This document shows, piece by piece, positions 43,415 to 51,164 of a DNA stretch of 64,000 nt. The stretch covers positions 1 through 64,000 of the forward strand of contig JAEEYO010000061.1 of the NCBI GenBank assembly GCA_016288205.1, read 5' to 3'. Below the pieces are notes generated by a model. It did no database searches, was not told the origin of the DNA, and saw only the letters and a program-made list of their open reading frames with translations. The translations under genes and the position numbers were made by a program. How positions within the stretch are numbered: the stretch's first letter is position 1; each line of letters starts with the position of its first letter. Source of the stretch: Treponema sp. (lineage in GTDB: Bacteria; Spirochaetota; Spirochaetia; Treponematales; Treponemataceae).

Positions 43415-44656
43415 ATGGAAAATCAGATTTCTCCAGAATTCGAACAGATAAAAGAATATATTGAGTCGCATGTTTCCGATATGGTTGAGCTTGAGGGACT
43501 CTTGACTTCCATTCCCGCTCTTGCACCTGAAAACGGCGGAGACGGGGAGAGCAAAAAGGCCGCCATGCTTGAGGGCTGGCTTAAGAACCACGGCATAAAG
43601 GACATCGTGCATTATGACGCTCCCGATTCTCGTGTCTCTTCCGGGGTAAGGCCGAATCTTGTGGCGACAATTCCCGGCGCGAGGGATGACTACAACATCT
43701 GGGTTTGTGCCCATCTGGATGTGGTTCCCGTGGGTGAGCCGTCGCTTTGGAAAACGGATCCCTGGAAGGTGGTTGAGAAGGACGGAAAGATTTTCGGTCG
43801 CGGCGTGGAGGACAATCAGCAGGGACTTGTGAGCGGTGTCCTTGCGACTCTTGCTTTTGTCCGTCAGCACATAATCCCGGAGCATACGATCAAGCTGCTT
43901 TTCATGGCGGATGAGGAAGTCGGCTCCAAGTACGGAATGAACTTTTTGATTCAGAATCACCTTGACATTTTCGGAAAGGACGACCGCATCCTGATTCCCG
44001 ACGGAGGAGATCCCAAGGGAGAGACCATAGAGATTGCGGAAAAGAACATAGCATGGTTCCGCTTCCACACCATCGGAAAACAGTCCCACGGCTCAAGACC
44101 TGATTTGGGAAGAAACGCCAAGCTTGCCGCCGCTGATCTTGCCCTCAGGGTAAATGACATGGAGAATTTCTTCAACGGACGCAACGAGCTTTTTGACCCT
44201 CCCACGTCCACTTTCCAGCCCACGATGCAGATGCAGAATGTCGGCGGAATCAACATAATTCCGGGAGATGATGTTTTCTGCGCTGACTGCCGCGTGAATC
44301 CAGAGTATTCCCTTGATGTTGTTCGCGAAGAGCTTAAGAAACGTGTCAGGGCGGTGGAGGAAAAATACGGCGTTAAGATTGAGGTGAGCGAGGCACAGGC
44401 GGAGGAGTCCAAGGCAACGGCAAAGGATGCCCCCGTGGTAAAGGAACTCGCTGCTGCAATCAAGGCGGTGCATGGTCTTGAGGCAAGGACGGTTGGAATT
44501 GGTGGAGGAACTGTGGCCGCGGGTCTCAGAAATCTGGGATATCCCTGCGTGGTCTGGTCAACGATGGACGAGGTGTGCCATCAGCCGAACGAATATGCCG
44601 TGGTTCAGAACATCGCGAAGGATGCCTTGACCATCGCCTATATGTGTGCGAATTAA
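43415..44656 (+). CDS. M20-family metallopeptidase
   Basis: 413 residues from the ATG at 43415 (an in-frame GTG at 43406 is the alternative). Metal-binding blocks are clear: VCAHLDVVPVG (His, Asp), GRGVEDNQQG (bridging Asp), FMADEEVGSKYG (Glu-Glu), LIPDGGDPKG (Asp) and the late His in DEVCHQPNEY. The lid domain lies near 190-320. Members cleave dipeptides or acylated amino acids with one or two zinc ions. It lies 12 bases after the CobW-type gene and is probably co-transcribed with it. Confidence 0.9.
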   Translation: MENQISPEFEQIKEYIESHVSDMVELEGLLTSIPALAPENGGDGESKKAAMLEGWLKNHGIKDIVHYDAPDSRVSSGVRPNLVATIPGARDDYNIWVCAHLDVVPVGEPSLWKTDPWKVVEKDGKIFGRGVEDNQQGLVSGVLATLAFVRQHIIPEHTIKLLFMADEEVGSKYGMNFLIQNHLDIFGKDDRILIPDGGDPKGETIEIAEKNIAWFRFHTIGKQSHGSRPDLGRNAKLAAADLALRVNDMENFFNGRNELFDPPTSTFQPTMQMQNVGGINIIPGDDVFCADCRVNPEYSLDVVREELKKRVRAVEEKYGVKIEVSEAQAEESKATAKDAPVVKELAAAIKAVHGLEARTVGIGGGTVAAGLRNLGYPCVVWSTMDEVCHQPNEYAVVQNIAKDALTIAYMCAN

Positions 44657-44692
44657 ATTGTAATAAATTAACAAAATTTTAAGGAAATAGAG

Positions 44693-45829
44693 ATGAAATT
44701 AACCTGTGGTATTGTCGGACTTCCGAACGTGGGAAAGTCCACTATTTTCAGCGCGTTGACAAAGGCTCCTGCGTCTGCGGAAAATTATCCATTCTGTACG
44801 ATTGACCCGAACGTGGGTGTGGTCGATCTGCCCGATGAGCGCCTTGATTTTATGGCCTCCGTGTTTCAGCCCAAAAAGAAGATTCCCGCCAGCGTGGATT
44901 TTGTGGACATTGCGGGGCTCATTAAGGGTGCGAGCAAAGGCGAGGGATTGGGAAACCAGTTTCTTGCGAACATCCGTGAGACTACGGTAATCGCTCATGT
45001 GGTCCGCTGCTTTGACGACCCGGACATCCAGCATGTGCGTGATGACGCGAAGACCGACGCTCCGATTGACCCCGAGAGCGACATCCTGACGATTGACTTT
45101 GAGCTTGCGCAGGCTGACTTGGACACAATCAATAAGAGACAGGAAAAAATCACCAAGCAGATCCGTGCGTTGGGAAAGGAAGAGGAGAAAAAATTCGCCC
45201 ATTATACGACTGCGGTTGCAAAAATCAAGCCGCTTCTGACTGACGGAAAGTGCGCTCGCATGGCAGATCTCACCGACGAGGAGAGGGAAGCCGTTTATGA
45301 CCTGCACCTTCTGACAATCAAGCCCCAGGTTTACGTGTGCAACATTGACGAGGACACGATTGCATCCGGCACAAACAAATATGTCGAGGTCGTGAAGAAG
45401 ATTGCGGCGGAACAGAAATCCGAGGTAATCTGCATCTGTGGAAAATTTGAGGCCGAGCTTTCGGATCTGGAGAGCGCGGAGGACAAGAAGGAGTTCATGG
45501 ACAGCGTGGGACTCAAGGAAAGCGGTCTGACGGTTCTTTCACGCACGGTCTATCACCTGATGGGACTCAGGACTTTCTTTACCGGAGGACCCGATGAGTG
45601 CCGTGCATGGACAATCCACGCGGGGGATAAGGCTCCACAGGCTGCGGGCGTAATCCACACGGACTTTGAGAAGGGATTCATCAAGGCGGAGGCTTACACG
45701 GTGGATGACCTGAGGCAGTACGGCACCGAGGCAAAAATCAAGGAGGCCGGAAAGTACAGGCAGGAAGGAAAGGACTACGTTGTTCAGGACGGAGACGTGC
45801 TTTTCTTCAAATTCAACGTGACGAAATAA
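44693..45829 (+). CDS. ychF: Ribosome-binding ATPase YchF
   Basis: 378 residues. It starts CGIVGLPNVGKSTIFSALTKA (P-loop), with DIAGLIKGASKGEGLGNQFL (G3) and the altered G4 NIDED typical of YchF, which prefers ATP. A coiled-coil segment (about 135-190) and a TGS domain at the end (FFTGGPDECRAWTIHAG and YVVQDGDVLFFKFNV) complete the architecture. YchF (Ola1) binds ribosomes and affects stress responses. AAGGAAATAGAG precedes the ATG. A strong terminator follows. Confidence 0.96.
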   Translation: MKLTCGIVGLPNVGKSTIFSALTKAPASAENYPFCTIDPNVGVVDLPDERLDFMASVFQPKKKIPASVDFVDIAGLIKGASKGEGLGNQFLANIRETTVIAHVVRCFDDPDIQHVRDDAKTDAPIDPESDILTIDFELAQADLDTINKRQEKITKQIRALGKEEEKKFAHYTTAVAKIKPLLTDGKCARMADLTDEEREAVYDLHLLTIKPQVYVCNIDEDTIASGTNKYVEVVKKIAAEQKSEVICICGKFEAELSDLESAEDKKEFMDSVGLKESGLTVLSRTVYHLMGLRTFFTGGPDECRAWTIHAGDKAPQAAGVIHTDFEKGFIKAEAYTVDDLRQYGTEAKIKEAGKYRQEGKDYVVQDGDVLFFKFNVTK

Positions 45830-45861
45830 GAGCGTGGGATTAGAATCTGCTTGAATTGGAT

Positions 45862-45888
45862 GGGGAGTATTGAATGCTCCCCTTTTTT
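45862..45888 (+). terminator. Rho-independent terminator after ychF
   Basis: GGGGAG (45862-45867) and CTCCCC (45877-45882) form the stem, with further pairing of ATT/AAT inside, followed directly by TTTTTT (45883-45888). Confidence 0.88.
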
Positions 45889-45902
45889 ATTTTCAGGATT
45901 GA

Positions 45903-47153
45903 TCAGAACCAGGGGGCGTTCAAGTCCAGCATTTTCATAATCACTCCCATGTAGTTTATGAACTCCGGGTAGCCGAAAAGGTGCAGCAGATAATACAGCA
46001 GGAACATCGCGACCAGTGAGACTATGATTTTGAAACCGACGCTGAACCATTCAAGTCCGAGTGAGAGCTGCATCAAAATGTAGATTCCGAGGCTCAGGAC
46101 CACATAAATGAAGAAATGGTTCGGGACCAGAAGCAGAAGAGGAACTGAGAGGGCGAGCAGGCCAAGGGGAAGCGCTTTTTTTGTCCCCTTCGAGCAAGTG
46201 CAGATGACGAAAATTTTTAAGCCTAAATAAATAATCAACAGCAGGGCGAAAATATAGTTCCGGCGGTACATGATGGAGTCAACCTGGTTTCCCTGCCAGT
46301 CCATCGCTATGACTTTTTCCCTTGTTACGGAATCGAACTTGAGGAGCAGACTGCCGATGTTCGCAAAGAAATTGCTGAATGCGTTGGCCGCTTTTCCCGC
46401 GCTCTTGAACAGAAGCATGGGTTTCAGTCCTATGATGATTGCCGCCCACAGGAAAAGTCCAGAGATGATGTCGAGCGCATAACGCACGGCGTTCCTGTAG
46501 ATTTCTTCGGGCGTGGTTCTTTTCTTTGTCCTGGACGAAAAGTATGCGTTTATGTCCTGGATTTCGCCGTTGGATGAAAAATACTCCCTTTCCTCATTCT
46601 CTTCTTCGCTTTCTTTCTCATTCTTCGGCTTTTTGTAGCCCTTTGGGATGCTCGCGAAAAAGTCAAGGAATGCTTCCGCCGTAAAAGTGAGTGAGTCAAG
46701 CGGAGTCTGCGAGAGATATTCGTAAGGGAAGTTGCCCCTCGCCGCGTAATCAATGAAAATGCGTCTCAAAATCCTTGACTCATTGTAGTCCAGCGAATTT
46801 ATAGATATGCGGATTTTTCCAATGGATGTCGTGAGCTGAAGGTACTCGGGTTTTCTGGCGCTTTCGTCAATGTAAAGGGATGCCGACTGCTCTTCCTTTT
46901 TGTACAGAATCTCGCTCTGGATGTCGGTAACATTGCGCTGGAGGATCTTTGCGGGCAGGGTGACTTCGCTTTTCTTTCCGTCTTTTTCAAGCTCCGTCGC
47001 CATGTTCCAGTACAGTCCGTGGTCGGTGAAAACGAATCCGGTGCGTTTCAGTCCCGTCCAAATTCCGCAGATCAGGAATTCGTCGTCGCCTATGTTGAAC
47101 GCCTTTCTTATGAGAAAATCACTTCGGTCTGTAAAAGATGATTGAATGCGCAT
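45903..47153 (-). CDS. Membrane protein with soluble N-terminal domain, unknown function
   Basis: 416 residues. A soluble domain (1-165) with alternating strands (DEFLICGIWTGLKRTGFVFTDHGLYW) may be PH-like. An acidic Glu/Lys linker lies at about 168-200. Helices follow at about 222-245, 292-312, 318-338, 342-362 and 370-395. No family was recognised. GAGGTGG lies before the ATG. It is downstream of the tandem outer-membrane protein genes but separated from them by a terminator, so it is probably expressed alone. Function unknown. Confidence 0.72.
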   Translation of the reverse strand: MRIQSSFTDRSDFLIRKAFNIGDDEFLICGIWTGLKRTGFVFTDHGLYWNMATELEKDGKKSEVTLPAKILQRNVTDIQSEILYKKEEQSASLYIDESARKPEYLQLTTSIGKIRISINSLDYNESRILRRIFIDYAARGNFPYEYLSQTPLDSLTFTAEAFLDFFASIPKGYKKPKNEKESEEENEEREYFSSNGEIQDINAYFSSRTKKRTTPEEIYRNAVRYALDIISGLFLWAAIIIGLKPMLLFKSAGKAANAFSNFFANIGSLLLKFDSVTREKVIAMDWQGNQVDSIMYRRNYIFALLLIIYLGLKIFVICTCSKGTKKALPLGLLALSVPLLLLVPNHFFIYVVLSLGIYILMQLSLGLEWFSVGFKIIVSLVAMFLLYYLLHLFGYPEFINYMGVIMKMLDLNAPWF

Positions 47154-47202
47154 TTTTCCCCACCTCTAGAATTTATCGGAAAAAAATGATGCAAGGGCAA
47201 GA

Positions 47203-47241
47203 GAAAAAAACGACCCGCAAATCATCTGATCCGCAGGCCGT
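47203..47241 (-). terminator. Rho-independent terminator after the tandem barrel genes
   Basis: On the minus strand a 13-bp stem with some G-T pairs (47241-47229 with 47222-47210) around a six-base loop, followed by a run of seven T residues. It ends the transcript of the two paralogous genes. Confidence 0.8.
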
Positions 47242-47250
47242 CTTGTTCCA

Positions 47251-48756
47251 TTAGAAAAGTTTTCGTAGTCCGATGGAGAATTTGTTGTAGAAATCATCAT
47301 CGCTGCCTATGTACCATGTGTATGCCGTGGAAATGCTCAGGTTCCGTGAGGGCGTGAGATATTCAAGCGAAACTCCGCTTCCAATGACCGGATCATTGAA
47401 AATCAGACCTGCCTCGCCGTAAGCTGCCATGCGGAAATTCTTGCCGATGTTCCAGTTGAATCCAAGCACTCCGGTAAGGACGAAGGGTGAGTCCTCGTAA
47501 AAATCCGTGCTGTATGCGGAATCCCACTCAACGCGGAAATAATTCTTGGAGATTTCGCCCTCTTCCTCTCCGCTTTCAGAACCTTCCGATGTGTGTCCGT
47601 CGGCTCTGTTGTTGAAAAGCTGATGGTCCTCCCTGAAGAATACCGCCTCCAGATTCAGACCGCCGTAAAAGTGATTCGTGAATCCGTAAGTGAGTGAATA
47701 GCCCAGGGTTGAGAATGACTCGTCCTTTCCATTATAAAAACTGATTGTTCCGGGCAGACAGTAGAGCAGGGCCGAGTATGTGTCCATTTTGTCGTTCGTG
47801 CTCAGCTCAACTTTTTTTGTCTTGCACTCCGCTTCCTTCTCGGACTTCGGTGAGTCATGGAATCCGACCGGCACTCTTTCACCGGAGAGTCTTTCCCTGT
47901 CATTTCTCACGGATTTTCTGTCCTGCTGCGGCAATACCAAATCCACGGTAAGAGGTACCTCGGAGAAATAATTTCCGGTTTCGTTGCAGCTGAGTGCCTT
48001 GACCGTTCTTCCTGTCAATATGTTCGTAAACTCCACGCGGGAGATTCTGACGGTGTAGCTGCTTGAGTCGGGGCTTGGTTCCGCCGTGTAGCTGAGGGTT
48101 CCTTCAATGAAGTTTTTGCCCTTGCTGAAAAGTCCCTCGAAAACATCCACCGTGTCCAGATACAGATTGTATGACTTGAGGCGGCTGTCGTAGTCGGGTG
48201 TGAATGGGGTCGGTGCCCTCGGAACCGGTTTTGCCGTAATCTCCGTGTAGAGCAGGTAACCGGTGCTTTGGTACAGAGTCTGTGAGCCGATTTGGAATGA
48301 AAGCGTGTACGGCCATCCCTCGCGGCCTTCCGTGCCGTTGAATTTTCCCATGCGGAGGCTGAGAATCGGATCCCTGAGCGAGCTGAGCGTGTAGGTCTTG
48401 CCCCTCATGCCCAAAAGCTTTTCTCCCAGATTCTGCTTCAATATGGACTCGGCTTCCGTGGTGAGTGTGTTTCCGCACTCGTTCGCCGTCTGTACCGGAG
48501 ATGGACTGAGCAGCGCGTAGAGATAGGCCTTGAGGCTTTCGGTGTCCTCGATCGGACTGTAGTTTTCCTTTAGCGCCGATGTCTTTGATGTGATGTCGGA
48601 GCTGATGTTCTCTATTGTTTTCTCAACACGCAGAGGCACTTCCGTTGTGTGTTCGGATGAAAAAATCATGTCCCGGGAAATGCCCTGTGCAAAAACTCCT
48701 GCCGGAATCAAAGAAAATGTGAAGAGAACCGGCAGCAATAATTTTACTTTTTTCAT
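47251..48756 (-). CDS. Outer-membrane-type exported protein, tandem paralogue 2
   Basis: 501 residues from the ATG at 48756 (ATG 48762 is also possible). A signal peptide, MKKVKLLLPVLFTFSLIPAGVFAQ, starts it. It shares with the next-door upstream protein GxEGWPY, TGYLLYTEI, YLDTVDVFE, LSYT and ILTGRTVKAL in the N-terminal half, and YNKFSIG at the C-terminus, ending in Phe. The last 170 residues read as barrel strands (GYSLTYGFTNHFYGGLNLEA, VLGFNWNIGKNFRMAAYGEAGLI). An N-terminal periplasmic domain with a C-terminal membrane barrel is likely. The family appears specific to treponemes. Function unknown. Confidence 0.78.
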   Translation of the reverse strand: MKKVKLLLPVLFTFSLIPAGVFAQGISRDMIFSSEHTTEVPLRVEKTIENISSDITSKTSALKENYSPIEDTESLKAYLYALLSPSPVQTANECGNTLTTEAESILKQNLGEKLLGMRGKTYTLSSLRDPILSLRMGKFNGTEGREGWPYTLSFQIGSQTLYQSTGYLLYTEITAKPVPRAPTPFTPDYDSRLKSYNLYLDTVDVFEGLFSKGKNFIEGTLSYTAEPSPDSSSYTVRISRVEFTNILTGRTVKALSCNETGNYFSEVPLTVDLVLPQQDRKSVRNDRERLSGERVPVGFHDSPKSEKEAECKTKKVELSTNDKMDTYSALLYCLPGTISFYNGKDESFSTLGYSLTYGFTNHFYGGLNLEAVFFREDHQLFNNRADGHTSEGSESGEEEGEISKNYFRVEWDSAYSTDFYEDSPFVLTGVLGFNWNIGKNFRMAAYGEAGLIFNDPVIGSGVSLEYLTPSRNLSISTAYTWYIGSDDDFYNKFSIGLRKLF

Positions 48757-48779
48757 ATACACTCTCCTCGTTTATCTAC

Positions 48780-50651
48780 TTAGAAAGTCTGCTCGAAACC
48801 GATTGAGAATTTATTGTAGAATTTTTCAGATTCGGTTGTCAGCGCAGTATATCCGATAAAGAGTCCTGATTCTGTGCTCGGGTTCAGGATTTCCAGAGAG
48901 ATACCCGCTCCGACGCAAATCTCGCCGAACATGAGTCCTCCCTCTCCGAAGATGTCAAGTCTTGCGTTTTTTGACAGATTGAAGTTTGTTCCGATCGTTC
49001 CCGTGAACACCAGCGGATTTCCCTCGTCAAAGAATGCGATGGAGTCGCTGTCTCCGTTATATGGCTTTGATTTTGTGGTGTCAAGTCCGAGGATGGCTGT
49101 CTCAATCTTGAATCCTGCATAGAAATGATTCAAAATGGAGAAGTCAAGCGCGTATCCTGCGGTCATGGTCACTTTGCCGTCTCTGGTGTAGAAGTTGTAT
49201 GTTCCGGGCAGGAAGTAGAGTACCGCCGCGTATGTGGATTTTCCGCCGTCAAGTACAGACGGAACGTTCGTTACCTTCTTCTTGGGCTTGCTCTTTTCCT
49301 CGGGCTTTGCAGCGTCAGGATTTTTTGTCCTGATTGACGGTCCGAGTGATTGCGACGAAGATGAACTTTCATCCTGATTTTTTGCCCCCGCCTGGATCGT
49401 GATGCGGATTGCGGGCTTCTTTTCCGGCTCAGTCTCTGTAATCTTCTTTTCATCTTCCCTTGCTACAGGCTGTTTCTCAACTGTTTTTTCTTCCTGAGCG
49501 AAGGGATTGAAGACATCCGAGTCGTCCATGTTACTGTCTCTTGCGGGAGCGGGATCAGGCCTCAGCTCCGGTGTGACAATCTGCGGGACTTCGGGAACAG
49601 GTGCGGGTGCGGGGATTTCCTTGTCGGAAACTGTGCCGGCGAATTCCACAGCGATCTCTGGCTGAGGTCTGTATGTGAAGGTGTCTGTCTTGTTGAGAGT
49701 CTTGAATGTCTTTCCCGTGAGCACATTGTTGAATTTCAGCGATGAAGCGTGGAATTTGTATTCAAGCGCATTTGATGACGGCGTTACGGTATAGCTCAGG
49801 ACCGCCTCAACAAAAGAGTTGCTCTTGAGAAGCGCGTCGAAGATGTCAACCGCGTCAAGATAGGTGCTGTATTCGTTGTTTTTTGCCTCGTAGTTGCTGT
49901 CACCGATTTTTGCTGGCGAGGGAACTGATTTTCCGGAAATCTCGCTGTAGAGGAGGAGTCCGGTATACTCAAGAACCTTGTTGCCGTTTGCCGTGAAGGT
50001 CGCCCTGTATGGCCATCCCTCGGAGCCTGTTTTGCCCGAGAAAGATCCGAATGTGAGTGTGAGTCCCTCGTTGGACATGCTGCTTGCCTCAAACTTGCTT
50101 ATGCTGAGGACTTCGAGCAGCTCCTTGATTTTGCCCTTGATTGACTCAGTTTTGGGACCGCTTCTTTTTTCGACGGCTGTTTTTTCCTCGTTGAAAAGAT
50201 CCTCGTACTTCTTGCGGATTGCCTCAACGTCGTTCTCAATGCTCTTGCGTCCGTTCGCGTTCAGTGTAAGTCCGTCTCCGTCCAGCTCGGCTATTCGTGC
50301 CTGGCGTGACATGCGGGTGGAGATTTCCGCCTCCATATCGCCCTCGTACTTGTTTGTCGAAAGCTCATCGCTCTGTGCCTGAATCTCCTGCAAAGCTCCC
50401 TTCAAGTACTCAATGTCTTCTATATAAGTGGGGGCTGAGCGGATTTCAGACCTGGCCTGCTGTATCTCCGCCTTTTTCTGCGTTATGGTCTCGTCGAATT
50501 TGCTTATGGATCTCTGGATTTTTGTGGACGGCTCCGAGGCCGTGACTCTTTCGTCGCGGAAAAGATCCTCGGATGTGAGTTCCGAATAATCTTCTGCGCT
50601 CAGTGTCATTGTCAATGAAAATGCCAGTAAAATCAGGGCTAACTTTCTCAT
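48780..50651 (-). CDS. Outer-membrane-type exported protein, tandem paralogue 1
   Basis: 623 residues. Signal peptide MRKLALILLAFSLTMTLSA. An early coiled-coil region (about 40-165) is followed by the shared domain (GSEGWPY, TGLLLYSEI, YLDAVDIFD, VLTGKTFKTL). A Pro/Glu/Lys-rich linker (about 345-460: IPAPAPVPEVPQ, TEPEKKPAIR) precedes the C-terminal barrel (GYALDFSILNHFYAGFKIE, GTNFNLSKNARLDIFGEGGLMFG) ending in Phe. It is 24 bases from its paralogue and probably co-transcribed. The Pro-rich linker could span the peptidoglycan. A GTCC/GGAC hairpin lies in its leader near 50663-50675. Function unknown. Confidence 0.78.
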   Translation of the reverse strand: MRKLALILLAFSLTMTLSAEDYSELTSEDLFRDERVTASEPSTKIQRSISKFDETITQKKAEIQQARSEIRSAPTYIEDIEYLKGALQEIQAQSDELSTNKYEGDMEAEISTRMSRQARIAELDGDGLTLNANGRKSIENDVEAIRKKYEDLFNEEKTAVEKRSGPKTESIKGKIKELLEVLSISKFEASSMSNEGLTLTFGSFSGKTGSEGWPYRATFTANGNKVLEYTGLLLYSEISGKSVPSPAKIGDSNYEAKNNEYSTYLDAVDIFDALLKSNSFVEAVLSYTVTPSSNALEYKFHASSLKFNNVLTGKTFKTLNKTDTFTYRPQPEIAVEFAGTVSDKEIPAPAPVPEVPQIVTPELRPDPAPARDSNMDDSDVFNPFAQEEKTVEKQPVAREDEKKITETEPEKKPAIRITIQAGAKNQDESSSSSQSLGPSIRTKNPDAAKPEEKSKPKKKVTNVPSVLDGGKSTYAAVLYFLPGTYNFYTRDGKVTMTAGYALDFSILNHFYAGFKIETAILGLDTTKSKPYNGDSDSIAFFDEGNPLVFTGTIGTNFNLSKNARLDIFGEGGLMFGEICVGAGISLEILNPSTESGLFIGYTALTTESEKFYNKFSIGFEQTF

Positions 50652-50834
50652 AATACACCTCTGTCCTTTTTGGACCTTTGAATGTGATGGTATAAAACAT
50701 CAGCGGTGCGTGATCGCCGTGTTCCATAAAAACCACTGTAGATAAAAACACCTTCTAGGCCTGCTTGGTTACATGTCTCAGAAATTCACCTTGCGGGCAG
50801 AATTCCCAGTTTAAGCTGAAAACCCTATTTAAAT

Positions 50835-50840
50835 TATAAT
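50835..50840 (+). promoter_or_regulatory. -10 element before the 75-residue protein gene
   Basis: TATAAT at 50835-50840, six bases before a GTG start and without a ribosome site. The -35 is poor (TTAAGC at 50811-50816). The spacing equals that of three other genes in the window. Confidence 0.45.
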
Positions 50841-50846
50841 ACACTT

Positions 50847-51074
50847 GTGGCCAAAAATCAAGTTAAAAGGAAAAAATATACCTGCCCAAGAAACTCTGAC
50901 ACCGTTGTGGTTGAGGATTCTGCCATCAACTCCTACGACGGATACAAAGTTGAGGTTAAGATTCTTGAAAAGAAACCAATGACCTATCGCGAAGCCTGCG
51001 AGGAAATTAGAAAACTGCGCGGAACTGGCATTTGGGAAGGCAATCTGGACGAGATGCGGGAGTGCAGGGGATGA
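50847..51074 (+). CDS. Small protein of unknown function
   Basis: 75 residues from a GTG start. It is basic at the N-terminus (AKNQVKRKKYTCPRN) and ends in EEIRKLRGTGIWEGNLDEMRE. The last part recalls the C-terminal tails of small antitoxins, in which a bulky residue plus LDEMR binds the toxin, but no toxin gene follows. It stands alone between the divergent barrel gene and the convergent lipoprotein gene. No ribosome site is present; the TATAAT six bases upstream suggests a leaderless message. Moderate confidence that it is a gene. Confidence 0.5.
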   Translation: MAKNQVKRKKYTCPRNSDTVVVEDSAINSYDGYKVEVKILEKKPMTYREACEEIRKLRGTGIWEGNLDEMRECRG

Positions 51075-51096
51075 ATTGCTCCGATGTGGAGCAAAA

Positions 51097-51150
51097 TTTC
51101 ACCACCCCCGGCACCCACGGACTGCGGGGCAAGGGATGGTGTGGGTGAAA
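51097..51150. repeat. Inverted repeat with GC-rich interior
   Basis: TTTCACC (51097-51103) and GGTGAAA (51144-51150) enclose a GC-rich stretch with further short pairings. A separate small hairpin, GCTCC/GGAGC (51078-51092), precedes it. They lie between convergent genes and could end transcription from both sides. Confidence 0.45.
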
Positions 51151-51164
51151 AGGCTTTCTGTTAA

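Noticed and set aside
42794-44089. Antisense reading frame of 431 codons opposite the CobW-type and M20 genes
   Set aside because: It is a low-complexity product created by the complement of the His-rich repeat (Met/Leu/Val runs). The plus-strand genes are well supported.
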